From: Thalassobaculum fulvum | Lineage (GTDB): Bacteria; Pseudomonadota; Alphaproteobacteria; Thalassobaculales; Thalassobaculaceae | Reading direction: 5' to 3' | DNA: 64,000 bases | NCBI RefSeq assembly: GCF_014652915.1 | Contig: NZ_BMZS01000015.1 | Coordinates: 62,001 to 126,000 of the forward strand | Part shown: one piece after another, positions 8,865 to 17,357 of the stretch | Layout: every line of letters starts with the position of its first letter | Position numbering within the stretch: the stretch's first letter is position 1 | The notes under the pieces: model-generated | Told to the model about the DNA's origin: nothing | Database searches by the model: none | Seen by the model: the letters and a program-made list of their open reading frames with translations, nothing else | Program-made: the position numbers and the translations under genes

Positions 8865-9877
8865 CGGCGCGGCTTCGCGCCCGGCTTCTGGTCTCCGCCG
8901 GCGGCCGGTGCCAGCACCCTGCCGATCTGCTCGGTGTCCTTCCAGTCCTTGAACAGGATGTCCCAGTACGGCGGCAGGTCGAGCGCGAGGTCCTCCGGGT
9001 CGACCTTCTCGAGGTGCAGCACGTGCACCCAGTCCACCAGCTCGGCCGTCGCCGGTTTCTTGACCGCGTTGTTCTTTTCGGCGTGGTCGCGCATCCGCAG
9101 GAACGCCTCCACGGCGGCCCTGACGGTGCGGTCCGAGAGGGCGCGCAGGGAATCGACCCGCGACTGCCCGGCGCGATACCGGTCGCGCAGGTTGACCTGC
9201 ACGATCTCGGTCAGGTCCTCGACGCTGTCCGGGAAGGTGAGCTCCACATACAGGCAGCGCCGCAGGAACGGCTTGGGCAGCGGCTTCTCGCGATTGCTGG
9301 AGAACAGGATGATCGGCCGCGCGGCCGTGCTGTCCCGCCCCCCGGGCCATTCCATCACCGGCGCGAGGCCTTTCGCCGCCGCCAGCTCGGCCTCGGACTC
9401 CGGAATCTCGTCGATCGGGAACTGGAAGCGCTCCAGCGCGAACAGCATGTCGTTCTGGAAGTCCACGTCGCCCTTGTCGACCTCGTCGATCAGAACGACC
9501 CGCTCCTGGCCCTCGGCGATCGCCTTTCCCAACGGCTCCAGCGAAATGTAGTTGAACGCGTACTGGGCCTGCTCCTGGTTCGCCGGGATGCCGCTGTCCT
9601 GCAGGCGCCGGAGGGCGTCGAACCGATAGAACAGGTCGTTGACCCTGGAACTGCTGCGGACCGGGATGACGATCGGCGGTGCCAGACCGAGCTCGGCGGC
9701 GATGGCGTCGGCCAGCCTCGTCTTGCCGCACCCGGCCTCGCCCTCGACGATCAGCGGCCGCCCGAGCTTGATCGCGAAGTCGACGCGGCGGGCCTTTTCC
9801 CGGGAGATCACGTAGGAGCGTTCGCCACCCTCGGGGCCGAGGCCCGTGAACGTCTTGTAGCCTTGCGAAACCGTCAT
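8861..9877 (-). CDS. MoxR-family AAA+ ATPase of the conflict operon
   Basis: A 338-residue AAA+ ATPase. Walker A is GEAGCGKT (46-53), Walker B is VVLIDE (127-132), sensor 1 Asn lies in FSSNREK (about 195) and an arginine pair FLRRC (206-207) is the likely finger. All catalytic elements look intact. MoxR proteins are chaperone-like ATPases that act with vWA proteins to remodel or assemble targets. Its ATG overlaps the stop of the DUF4062 gene as ATGA, and its own stop overlaps the next gene as GTGA, so the products are probably made in fixed ratio. It differs from the second MoxR gene of this window (ending at 57968), which belongs to the DUF58/BatA group. Confidence 0.92.
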   Translation of the reverse strand: MTVSQGYKTFTGLGPEGGERSYVISREKARRVDFAIKLGRPLIVEGEAGCGKTRLADAIAAELGLAPPIVIPVRSSSRVNDLFYRFDALRRLQDSGIPANQEQAQYAFNYISLEPLGKAIAEGQERVVLIDEVDKGDVDFQNDMLFALERFQFPIDEIPESEAELAAAKGLAPVMEWPGGRDSTAARPIILFSSNREKPLPKPFLRRCLYVELTFPDSVEDLTEIVQVNLRDRYRAGQSRVDSLRALSDRTVRAAVEAFLRMRDHAEKNNAVKKPATAELVDWVHVLHLEKVDPEDLALDLPPYWDILFKDWKDTEQIGRVLAPAAGGDQKPGAKPRR

Positions 9878-11229
9878 GACCGATCGTCCTTGGCTCGGGA
9901 GGGAACGGGTGCCGCGACGTGCGCCGACCCGCGCCGGACCCCTTCGATCAGGATCGGACGGTCGAGGTCGGCGGCCTTGGCGGGTTTGCCGGGCACGACA
10001 TCGACGTCGGCCGGCAACGGACGCTCGTGGGTGACGATCAGCACGAAGCTGCGCTCGTCGGCCTTGCGGCCCTGCTCGCGATGCATCCGCAGCAGGGCTG
10101 CCTGCACCGGCTTCCAGAACTTCTGGACGAAGAGCTTGAGGCCGCCTCGAAGCAGACTCAGATGGCAGACACCCAGCATGATCGGCAGTTCGCTGGCGTA
10201 GATCGTCTCGGCGAACCCGTCGGGATCGGTGTAGTCGTCGCCGTTCGGCGAAGCGTCCAGCAACGTGTACAGTTCGCGAAAGACCAGCTCGACATCGCCG
10301 TTGGGATAGTCCGGCCTGTTGGCATGCCCCCCGACCCGGATCGGCTCCGTGACGAGTTCGGCGTCCAGGTCGTTTCGTTCCTGAAGGGCACGCACCAGCG
10401 CGTGCTGGCCGTCCTTGTCCGATCCATTGAACAGAAGGCACATCGCCGGTGCCGGTCGGCCGTCGAAGCCGGCGGCCTGCCAGGCACCGATCGCCTCGAC
10501 GGCGGCATCCAGGGCCGGATGGTCGAAGGTCTCGGCAATGGCGGCGCCGTCGCCTGGCCTCGGGCTGGCCATCATCGAGCCGACCCCGACGGTGCTGGTC
10601 ACCAGCCGCCAGACGCAGTCGTGCAGGTGATCGGCACTGTCGACCGTTTCCACGGCTCGATGAAAGAACACCGTGTCCCCTGCCGGGTACCCCAGTCGTC
10701 CTTCCTCCAGAACAGGGGACGATGCCGACCGCGTCATCCGGTTCCGGAACTCGTTCTGTCTGTCGATGTCCGCCCGAACCATCTCGTCGTTGTCGGAGTA
10801 CGCCGATCGATAGAAGGCGGCGCGCTCTTCCTGCAGTTCGGTCTCGAGATGGGATCCCTCTCTCGGGAGCAGAACGAAGATCAGGGACGGCTCAAGGTGT
10901 TCCCGTGCCCTGTCGTACTCGAACTCGGTGTACGAGGGGGCGTTCGCATCGTTGGCGACGCGACTGCCGTATCGGAAACCATAGAAGCCGATGAACAGGC
11001 CCGACCGTCGGATGAAGCGATCCAGCCAGGCGCAGACCTCCGAGTTCGACTTGGGCACGTGGTGCGCGTCGACGGCATAGTGGCCGGATTTGTCGATCGC
11101 GGACACGATCCTGTACCGGTACCTCTCCAGGTCGATGTAGGTACTGCTGACGAAGATCCTCGACGTGCGCGGGTAGCGCTCCAGGAGACGCATGTAGCCC
11201 GGGATGTCTTCCCCGTCGTGATCGTTCAT
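9874..11229 (-). CDS. DUF4062 protein fused to an inactive-STAND-like domain
   Basis: A 451-residue protein, first gene of the MoxR/vWA/ankyrin operon. Residues about 24-210 are a DUF4062 domain (RIFVSSTYIDLERYR, CAWLDRF, SYTEFEYDRARE), a TIR/Rossmann-like fold found in NLR-like and conflict proteins. Residues about 260-405 look like a P-loop NTPase fold that has lost its P-loop: MCLLFNGSDKDGQHALVRAL sits where GxxxxGKT would be, and a later strand-helix unit reads FVQKFWKPVQAALL then SFVLIVTHE. This resembles the iSTAND modules described in vWA-MoxR ternary systems. Transcription starts in the roughly 200-base divergent region shared with the SLOG gene. The enzymatic activity of the DUF4062 part, if any, is not established. 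Confidence 0.75.
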   Translation of the reverse strand: MNDHDGEDIPGYMRLLERYPRTSRIFVSSTYIDLERYRYRIVSAIDKSGHYAVDAHHVPKSNSEVCAWLDRFIRRSGLFIGFYGFRYGSRVANDANAPSYTEFEYDRAREHLEPSLIFVLLPREGSHLETELQEERAAFYRSAYSDNDEMVRADIDRQNEFRNRMTRSASSPVLEEGRLGYPAGDTVFFHRAVETVDSADHLHDCVWRLVTSTVGVGSMMASPRPGDGAAIAETFDHPALDAAVEAIGAWQAAGFDGRPAPAMCLLFNGSDKDGQHALVRALQERNDLDAELVTEPIRVGGHANRPDYPNGDVELVFRELYTLLDASPNGDDYTDPDGFAETIYASELPIMLGVCHLSLLRGGLKLFVQKFWKPVQAALLRMHREQGRKADERSFVLIVTHERPLPADVDVVPGKPAKAADLDRPILIEGVRRGSAHVAAPVPSRAKDDRS

Positions 11230-11429
11230 CAGTGAAACGTCATGTGGCAGGTGAATCCCGTCGTGTGACGCGCGACAGCCTCATGCTGCAACAAGTGGTT
11301 TTGTTTCGCCAACCCCTCGCTTGCGATTCTGGTGGTCGCAGGTCACGATTTGGGGTGCGGAAGGTGGGGCGACCGACAGTTCCGGCCGGGCGGCCGAGCA
11401 CGCGTTCCGCCGAGGGATCGGGGGGAAGG
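11230..11429. promoter_or_regulatory. Divergent control region between the conflict operon and the SLOG gene
   Basis: Two hundred bases separate the two divergent start codons. The region should hold promoters for both directions. I see no convincing -35/-10 pair or long palindrome. The frame of the plus-strand gene stays open through it with a GTG at 11232, but the translated sequence there is Arg-rich and low in conserved pattern, so I read it as non-coding. The shared region suggests coordinated expression of the two units. Confidence 0.4.
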
Positions 11430-13493
11430 ATGAGCAGGGCGCGCAGCGAGAAAGTCGTGCCGCCGACGCCGTGCCTGACGTTTCGCGTGGCCTGCGTCGG
11501 TCATATCTCGGTCGAGATGGACAGCGCACCGCACGTCGCGGCGGCACAGCGCATCTTCGGGGCCCTGTCGGACTGCCTTCGCGACTTCGGGTCGAGCAAG
11601 AGCCTCGGGCAGGCCTACCGCGGGGCCGGAACGCTCGTCGCATTGAGCAGTCTCGCCGCCGGGTCGGACCTGTTGCTGGCCGGCGCCGCTGTCGGTGCGG
11701 GCGCGACCCTGCACGTCGCGCTGCCGTTCTCGCCGGAGGAGTTCGCCCGCGACTTCGCGGGGAAGGAGGCCGATCTCAGGCGGCACGAGGAACTGCGCGG
11801 CAAGGCCGAGCGGCTGTTCGTCCACGACGGTCGGCGGGGCGACGACGGGAAGCCCATCGACAAGGCTATGCGGAACCGGGCCTACCAGGAGAACGGCCGC
11901 ACCCTGGTACGGCACTGCGACCTGCTGGTCGCGATCTGGAACGGCAGGGAGGCGGCCGGCGTGGGCGGCACCGCCGAGCAGGTCGAACAGGCCGTGCGCC
12001 TCGGCATCCCCGTCGTCTGGATCGACGCGGCCGGCGAGACCGCCGGAGGCGATCCCGAGGCGGCGATCCGCTGGATTGGCCATCGCAAGGAACTGATCAT
12101 CGCGCCGGACGGGCTGGGCGCCGCCGCGTTGCGAAAACGGCTCGACGATCACTTCGACGCCGTCCTGTCGATCCCCGGCTCGACGAAGGCCGGCGGGACG
12201 CACCACGGGATCTCGTTGCGGCACCCGCTGGGCTTCGTCGAAGGGCACAAGCCGAGCGAGGCCGACCAGCTCGACCATTTCTACAAGGAGAGCGTGCGGA
12301 CGTGCGGCGGCTCGGCACGGGGGGCAAGCGCCTTCGTTCGCTGGCTCACGCTGCACGACTGGCTGCGGGACCGGCTGTTCTCGTCCGCTGAGCGCGAAGC
12401 CCTCGAAAGCAAGACACTCGAGGAAATCGAGACGAAGCTCGGAGAGAAAGGGCACGGAAGGGCGTGGGAGACAATCGACCCGGCAAACCAGAAGCAGTCG
12501 CCCGCTGACCGTGCGGCCGATGGCGGCGCGCCAAGCGGCGTTTCGCCGGCCTACCATCGCGCCTATCTGGTTCCCGATACGATCGCCACCGAGCTCGCCA
12601 AGGCGATGCGGACCCTGACGCTGCTCGTGATGTTCCTGGCGATGCTCGCGATCGTGTTCGCTGCCCTGGCCCTGGTCGTTCCCAAGGACTGGTCCAAGGA
12701 CTGGAAGGCCGCCCTGGCGATCGCCGAGCTCGTCGTCCTGTCGAGTGTCGCGGCACTCGTGTTCCATGCGAACAGCCGGCGGATGAAGGAGCGGTGGCAG
12801 CACTACCGGTTGCTGGCCGAGCTCCTGCGGGTCAACCAGGCGCTCGCACCGTTCGGCCGGGTGCTCCCGCTGTCGGTGGCGGCGGGCGAAGCCCATGTCG
12901 GCGGCGCGGTGCCGAAGTGGGTCACCTGGTACGTCAACGCCGTCACCCGCGAGATCGGGCTTGCCGCGCAGAATCTGAGCGACAAGCAGACGCGCATCGG
13001 GACGACCGCCGCGGCGTGCCGCGATCTCCTGCTCGGCCAGATCAGGTACCACCGAATCAACACGGCCCGGGTCGAACGGCTCGACAAGGTCTCGGATTCG
13101 CTGGGGCAATGGGCCGTCGTGCTGACGGTCCTGATCCTGCTGGCGAAACTGGGGATCTATGGATTCGCCATCAAGGTGGAAGCCCCGGTGCAGACCGGTC
13201 TCACCCTGCTGACCGTGCTCGTGCCGGTGATGGCGGCGAGCGTGTTCGCGCTTCGGCATGTCGAGGAGTGGGCGCTCCTGGGCCAGCGGAGCCGGGCGAT
13301 GGGCGATGCGCTCGAAGCCTCCCTCGTCGACGACCTGGCTCCGATGCTGTCTGAGCTGGGCCGGGACGACAGCGACAGCGCGCTCACCATGGTCGAGGTC
13401 GGCAACAGCATGGTCCGGGTCGGGCGCGACATGGTCAGCGAGGTGGGCAACTGGCTCGCGGTCGTCGACACCAAGCGGATGGAGGTCGGGTAG
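11430..13493 (+). CDS. SLOG-domain protein with four predicted membrane helices (SLATT/DUF4231-like effector)
   Basis: A 687-residue protein. Residues about 15-250 form a SLOG (LOG/Rossmann) domain: RVACVGH at the first strand, SSLAAGSDLLLAGAAVGAGA, and LLVAIWNGREAAGVGGTAEQ, patterns typical of nucleotide-derived-ligand sensors in conflict systems. A charged linker is followed by two hydrophobic hairpins at about 395-448 and 557-607. Between them is ERWQHYRLLAELLRVNQ, like the W-x-x-R-x-x-AE-x-LR signature of SLATT effectors. Such proteins are predicted to open membrane pores when the SLOG part binds its ligand. The ATG at 11430 is preceded by a GGGGGAAGG run; GTG 11232 is rejected. It is divergent to the DUF4062/MoxR operon. 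Confidence 0.72.
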   Translation: MSRARSEKVVPPTPCLTFRVACVGHISVEMDSAPHVAAAQRIFGALSDCLRDFGSSKSLGQAYRGAGTLVALSSLAAGSDLLLAGAAVGAGATLHVALPFSPEEFARDFAGKEADLRRHEELRGKAERLFVHDGRRGDDGKPIDKAMRNRAYQENGRTLVRHCDLLVAIWNGREAAGVGGTAEQVEQAVRLGIPVVWIDAAGETAGGDPEAAIRWIGHRKELIIAPDGLGAAALRKRLDDHFDAVLSIPGSTKAGGTHHGISLRHPLGFVEGHKPSEADQLDHFYKESVRTCGGSARGASAFVRWLTLHDWLRDRLFSSAEREALESKTLEEIETKLGEKGHGRAWETIDPANQKQSPADRAADGGAPSGVSPAYHRAYLVPDTIATELAKAMRTLTLLVMFLAMLAIVFAALALVVPKDWSKDWKAALAIAELVVLSSVAALVFHANSRRMKERWQHYRLLAELLRVNQALAPFGRVLPLSVAAGEAHVGGAVPKWVTWYVNAVTREIGLAAQNLSDKQTRIGTTAAACRDLLLGQIRYHRINTARVERLDKVSDSLGQWAVVLTVLILLAKLGIYGFAIKVEAPVQTGLTLLTVLVPVMAASVFALRHVEEWALLGQRSRAMGDALEASLVDDLAPMLSELGRDDSDSALTMVEVGNSMVRVGRDMVSEVGNWLAVVDTKRMEVG

Positions 13494-13534
13494 GCGGTCT
13501 CGCCGACCCGACCGACCCCCGTCGCGCCGCCCGG

Positions 13535-15190
13535 TCAGATGTTGGCGGCCTCGCCGACGTTGTCGACGCCCCGTTCCTCCAGCACCGTGCTGAGCCAGTT
13601 CGGGTCCATCTCCGGCACCGAGGACAGCAGCAGATCGGTGTAGGGGTGGTGCGGCGGGGTGAACATCTCGTCCTTCGGCCCCTGCTCGACCACCTTGCCG
13701 CGGCGCATCACCACGACCTCGTCGGCGATCGCGCGGACCGTCGCCAGGTCGTGGGTGATGAACATGTAGGCCAGGTCGAGCTCTCGCTGCAGCTTGTCCA
13801 GCAGCTTCAGGATGCCCTCCGCGACCAGCTGGTCGAGGGCCGAGGTCACCTCGTCGCAGATGATGAAGGTCGGGTCGGCGGCCAGCGCCCGGGCGATGCC
13901 GATCCGCTGCTTCTGGCCGCCCGAGAGCTCGGGCGGGTAGCGGTTGTAGTACTGCGACGGTTCGAGCTCGATCAGGTCGAGGAGCTCGTCGACCCGGGCC
14001 TTGAGGGCGGCACCAGACAGCCCGGAATAGAACTGCGCCGGGCGCCCGATGATCTCGTGGATCTTCACCTTCGGGTTCAGGGCCGTGTCCGCCATCTGGT
14101 AGATCATCTGGGCCTGGCGGAGCTGGTCCTTGGTGCGGTTGCGATAGCTCGGCGGCAACTCCTCGCCATTGAACAGGATCTTGCCGGCAGTCGGCGGCAG
14201 GAGCCCGGTGATGCAGCGCGCCGTCGTCGACTTGCCGGAGCCCGACTCGCCCACCACGGCGACGGTCATGCCGGCGTGGATATCGAAGGAGACGTCGTCC
14301 AGCACCTTGGTCTGCCCGTAAGCGGCGTCGACGTGCTGGACCGACACCACCGGCACGGCGTCGCCGCCCGGCCGTGCCTTCTGCGGCCGCTTGAAGCTGC
14401 GAACCGCCCACAGGCTCCGCGTATACTCCTCCTTGGGATGCTCGAGCATCTCGATGGTCGACGACTCCTCGACCTCGTCGCCCTTCAGCAGCACTTTGAT
14501 CTTGTCGGCCATCTGGGCGACGACCGCGAGATCGTGGGTGATGTAGATCGCGGCAGTGTCGAACTGGTCGACGATGTCGCGGATCGCCGCCAGCACCTCG
14601 ATCTGCGTCGTCACGTCCAGCGCGGTGGTCGGTTCGTCGAAGATGATGAGATCCGGCCGGCAGGCCATCGCCATCGCCGTCATCGCCCGCTGGAGCTGCC
14701 CGCCCGAGACCTGGTGCGGGTAGCGGAAGCCGATCTCTTGCGGATTCGGGAGGCGCAGGCGCTCATAGAGCTCCATCGCATCCTCCTGGGCCTCCGTCCG
14801 CTTGCGCATCCGGTAGTGCAGCGGCGCCTCGACATGCTGCTCGATCAGGGTGTGCGCCGGGTTGAAGGACGCGGCCGCGGACTGGGCGACATACGCGATC
14901 CGCGAGCCCCGGAGGACCCGGAGCTCCGCCTCCGTCGACGTCGTGAGTTCCATCCCGTCGAACTCGACCGACCCGCCGGAGATCCGGCATCCGTCCCGGG
15001 CATACCCCATTGCGGCGAGGCCGATGGTGGACTTTCCGGCGCCCGACTCGCCGATCAGGCCCAGCACTTCGCCGCGGCGAAGCGTGAGACTGACCCCGTG
15101 GACGATCTCGATCCACTTCTCGTCGGAATAACCCTCGATGCGCAGATCCTTGATGTCGAGCAGAACGCTCTTCTCGGGTTTCTCTGCCAT
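13535..15190 (-). CDS. Dipeptide/oligopeptide ABC transporter ATP-binding protein, DppD-DppF fused
   Basis: A 551-residue ABC ATPase carrying two complete nucleotide-binding domains in one chain. The N-terminal half has Walker [10 protein letters not shown] and signature [10 protein letters not shown]; the C-terminal half has GESGSGKST and [15 protein letters not shown]. Walker B segments ([12 protein letters not shown] and [13 protein letters not shown]) are intact. Fusion of the two ATPases is common in this family (as in GsiA or YejF). It is the last gene of a four-gene operon with the binding protein and two permeases, all on the minus strand, starting 4 bases after the upstream stop. It powers uptake of peptides or another Dpp-type substrate. 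Confidence 0.93.
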   Translation of the reverse strand: MAEKPEKSVLLDIKDLRIEGYSDEKWIEIVHGVSLTLRRGEVLGLIGESGAGKSTIGLAAMGYARDGCRISGGSVEFDGMELTTSTEAELRVLRGSRIAYVAQSAAASFNPAHTLIEQHVEAPLHYRMRKRTEAQEDAMELYERLRLPNPQEIGFRYPHQVSGGQLQRAMTAMAMACRPDLIIFDEPTTALDVTTQIEVLAAIRDIVDQFDTAAIYITHDLAVVAQMADKIKVLLKGDEVEESSTIEMLEHPKEEYTRSLWAVRSFKRPQKARPGGDAVPVVSVQHVDAAYGQTKVLDDVSFDIHAGMTVAVVGESGSGKSTTARCITGLLPPTAGKILFNGEELPPSYRNRTKDQLRQAQMIYQMADTALNPKVKIHEIIGRPAQFYSGLSGAALKARVDELLDLIELEPSQYYNRYPPELSGGQKQRIGIARALAADPTFIICDEVTSALDQLVAEGILKLLDKLQRELDLAYMFITHDLATVRAIADEVVVMRRGKVVEQGPKDEMFTPPHHPYTDLLLSSVPEMDPNWLSTVLEERGVDNVGEAANI

Positions 15191-15194
15191 GTCA

Positions 15195-16256
15195 TCACTC
15201 CTTGAGGCCGGCCGAACGCCAAAGCATCCAGTCCACGACGAAGTTCACCGCGACGGTCAGCAACGCGATCGCCCCGGCGGGAATCAGTGGTGTGATCTCG
15301 CCGAACGAGATCAGGGTCGCGTTCTCCCGCACCATCGATCCCCAGTCGGCCGTCGGCGGCTGGATACCCAGCCCGAGGAAGGAGAGGCCGGCGATCAGCA
15401 GGAACACGAAGCAGAACTCCAGCCCGAACTCCGCGATCAGCGGCGCCGTGGAGTTCGGCAGGATCTCCTTGCGGATCAGGTAAAGGTCGCCTTCGCCGCG
15501 CAGCCGCGCCGCCTCGATGTAGTCCATCACCACGATGTTGCCGGCCACCGCCCGAGTCAGGCGGAAGACGCGCGGCGAGTAGATGATCGCCACGATGATC
15601 ACCAGCACGATCAGGTTGGTGCCGAAGATCGAGAGCAGCAGCAGCGCGAAGATCAGCGACGGGATCGACATGATCACGTCGGCGATCCGGCCCATGACCT
15701 GGTCCAGGTTGCCGCCCTTGGTCGCCGCCAGCAGCCCCGCGAAGGCGCCCATGAAGAACGCCAGCAACGTCGCGCACAGCGCCAGGCCGACGGTGTTGCG
15801 GGCGCCGTAGATGATGCGGCTGAACATGTCGCGGCCGAGCTGGTCGGCGCCCAGCAGCATGGTGTCGTCGGGCGGTGCGAAGGCGGACGAGATGACCTCC
15901 GCCTCGCCGTGCGGGGCGATGACCGGCGCGAAGATCCCCATCACCGCATAGGTGAAGATCACGAACATGCCGAAGGCGGCGGTCAGAGGTGCGGTCTTCA
16001 GCGCCTTCGCGGTCTCCCGTCCGGAGATGTTCACCAGGAACTCCCGGAAGGCGTAGGCGGTCCCCGCCGACAGCGCCAGCGCGCCGGCGCACAGCGTGAT
16101 CGTCCAGAGCGCGCTCTCGCCGCCGACGATGCCGACCACGAACGACACCAGGGTCAGCGAGAACAGCAGCATGAAGATGGACCGGCGCCCGTAGAACGCC
16201 GCGAGACAGGAGGCACCGATCAGGAGGGCGTAGTAGCCGATGACGAAGTAGTTCAT
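15195..16256 (-). CDS. Peptide-type ABC transporter permease (DppC-like)
   Basis: A 353-residue inner-membrane permease. The BPD_transp_1 domain occupies the C-terminal two thirds, with the DppC-type entry segment HGEAEVISSAFAPPDDTMLLG replaced only in detail, and an EAA-type loop in YIEAARLRGEGDLYLIRKEILPN. An extra hydrophobic region of several helices precedes it (about 1-75), longer than the single helix usual for DppC. I chose ATG 16256, which has GAGGG seven bases upstream; GTG 16262 would add two residues. It directly follows the DppB-like gene. Residues after the last helix end in FVVDWMLWRSAGLKE. Confidence 0.9.
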   Translation of the reverse strand: MNYFVIGYYALLIGASCLAAFYGRRSIFMLLFSLTLVSFVVGIVGGESALWTITLCAGALALSAGTAYAFREFLVNISGRETAKALKTAPLTAAFGMFVIFTYAVMGIFAPVIAPHGEAEVISSAFAPPDDTMLLGADQLGRDMFSRIIYGARNTVGLALCATLLAFFMGAFAGLLAATKGGNLDQVMGRIADVIMSIPSLIFALLLLSIFGTNLIVLVIIVAIIYSPRVFRLTRAVAGNIVVMDYIEAARLRGEGDLYLIRKEILPNSTAPLIAEFGLEFCFVFLLIAGLSFLGLGIQPPTADWGSMVRENATLISFGEITPLIPAGAIALLTVAVNFVVDWMLWRSAGLKE

Positions 16257-16266
16257 GTCCACGCCC

Positions 16267-17223
16267 TCACTTCGGGTGCCGGAGGCGCGGGTTGGTCAGG
16301 ATCGCCCCGATGTCCGCCGCGAGGTTGAGCAGGATGAAGGTCGCCGCGAAGATCAGGCAGACCGCCTGGACCACCGGGAAGTCGCGCTTGCTGACCGCGT
16401 CGACCAGCAGCTGGCCGATGCCGGGGTAGACGAAGACCACCTCGACCAGCACCACGCCGGTGATCAGATAAGCCAGGTTGAGCGCGACGACGTTGATGAT
16501 CGGCGCCCAGGCGTTCGGCAGGGCGTGGCGCACGATGACCTTCCAGGCCGGCGCCCCCTTGAGGCGCGCCATCTCGATATAGGGCGAGGCGAGCAGGTTG
16601 ATGATCGCCGCCCGGGTCATCCGCATCATGTGCGCCGTGACCACCAGCACCATGGTCAGTGCCGGCAGGAACGTCCGGTGCAGCAGCTCCGGCAGGCTCA
16701 TGTCCTTGGAGAGGCTGGCGATCGCCGGGAACAGCGGCGCCTTCACCGCCAGGTACAGGATCAGGATGTAGCCGAGGAAGAACTCCGGGGACGAGATCGA
16801 CGTCAGGGTCAGCACGTTGGCGACCCGGTCGAACACCGTGTTGCGCAGCAGCGCGACCAGGACGCCGAGCACGATCGCCAGCGGCACCGCGATCACGGCG
16901 GCGTAGGTGGCGAGGAACAGCGTGCTGACGAGACGCGGGCCGATCTTCTCGGCCACCCGCTCGTCGGAGGTCAGGGAGACCCCGAAATCGCCGGTGACGG
17001 CGCCGCTCAGCCAGCTCAGGTAGCGGACCGGTGCCGGCTGGTCGAGGCCAAGCTTCTCCCGCATGGCCGCCACGTTTTCGGGGGTGGCGCTCTGTCCGAG
17101 CACGGCCTCGGCGACGTCTCCGGGCAGCATTTCGACGGCGCTGAAGATGAGGACCGAGATTACCAGTAGGGTCACGACGCCCAGGGCCAGGCGCTTGAGG
17201 ATAATCGCTAAGACGTCGCCCAC
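16267..17223 (-). CDS. Peptide-type ABC transporter permease (DppB-like)
   Basis: A 318-residue permease with about six membrane helices. It shows the DppB N-terminal pattern (a first helix, then MLPGDVAEAVLG, and LGLDQPAPVRYLSWL) and the EAA loop YIEMARLKGAPAWKVIVRHALPN. The start is a GTG with GGAGG six bases ahead. It forms the second half of the membrane channel with the downstream permease, which begins about 10 bases after its stop. The gene follows the binding-protein gene after a gap of about 130 bases. Confidence 0.92.
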   Translation of the reverse strand: MGDVLAIILKRLALGVVTLLVISVLIFSAVEMLPGDVAEAVLGQSATPENVAAMREKLGLDQPAPVRYLSWLSGAVTGDFGVSLTSDERVAEKIGPRLVSTLFLATYAAVIAVPLAIVLGVLVALLRNTVFDRVANVLTLTSISSPEFFLGYILILYLAVKAPLFPAIASLSKDMSLPELLHRTFLPALTMVLVVTAHMMRMTRAAIINLLASPYIEMARLKGAPAWKVIVRHALPNAWAPIINVVALNLAYLITGVVLVEVVFVYPGIGQLLVDAVSKRDFPVVQAVCLIFAATFILLNLAADIGAILTNPRLRHPK

Positions 17224-17357
17224 GGCTTACCTCCGCTTGCTCCGCCTCGTGGGCGGCGTTCTTTTCGGATGTCGCAAGTCCGCGGCGCCGGATGGGCTTC
17301 CGGTGCCGGGAAACGGGCGACCGCGCCGCCCCGGCGGGCGACGCGGTCGTCGTCAGG

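Noticed and set aside
7605-9731. The vWA frame extended upstream to 9731 through the MoxR gene
   Set aside because: The MoxR gene in its own frame is certain and the GTGA overlap marks the start.
11343-14411. A 1022-residue minus-strand frame across the SLOG gene and the ABC ATPase
   Set aside because: It crosses two real genes with conserved domains and shows shadow-type composition; its start is inside a repeat of ABC motifs in another frame.
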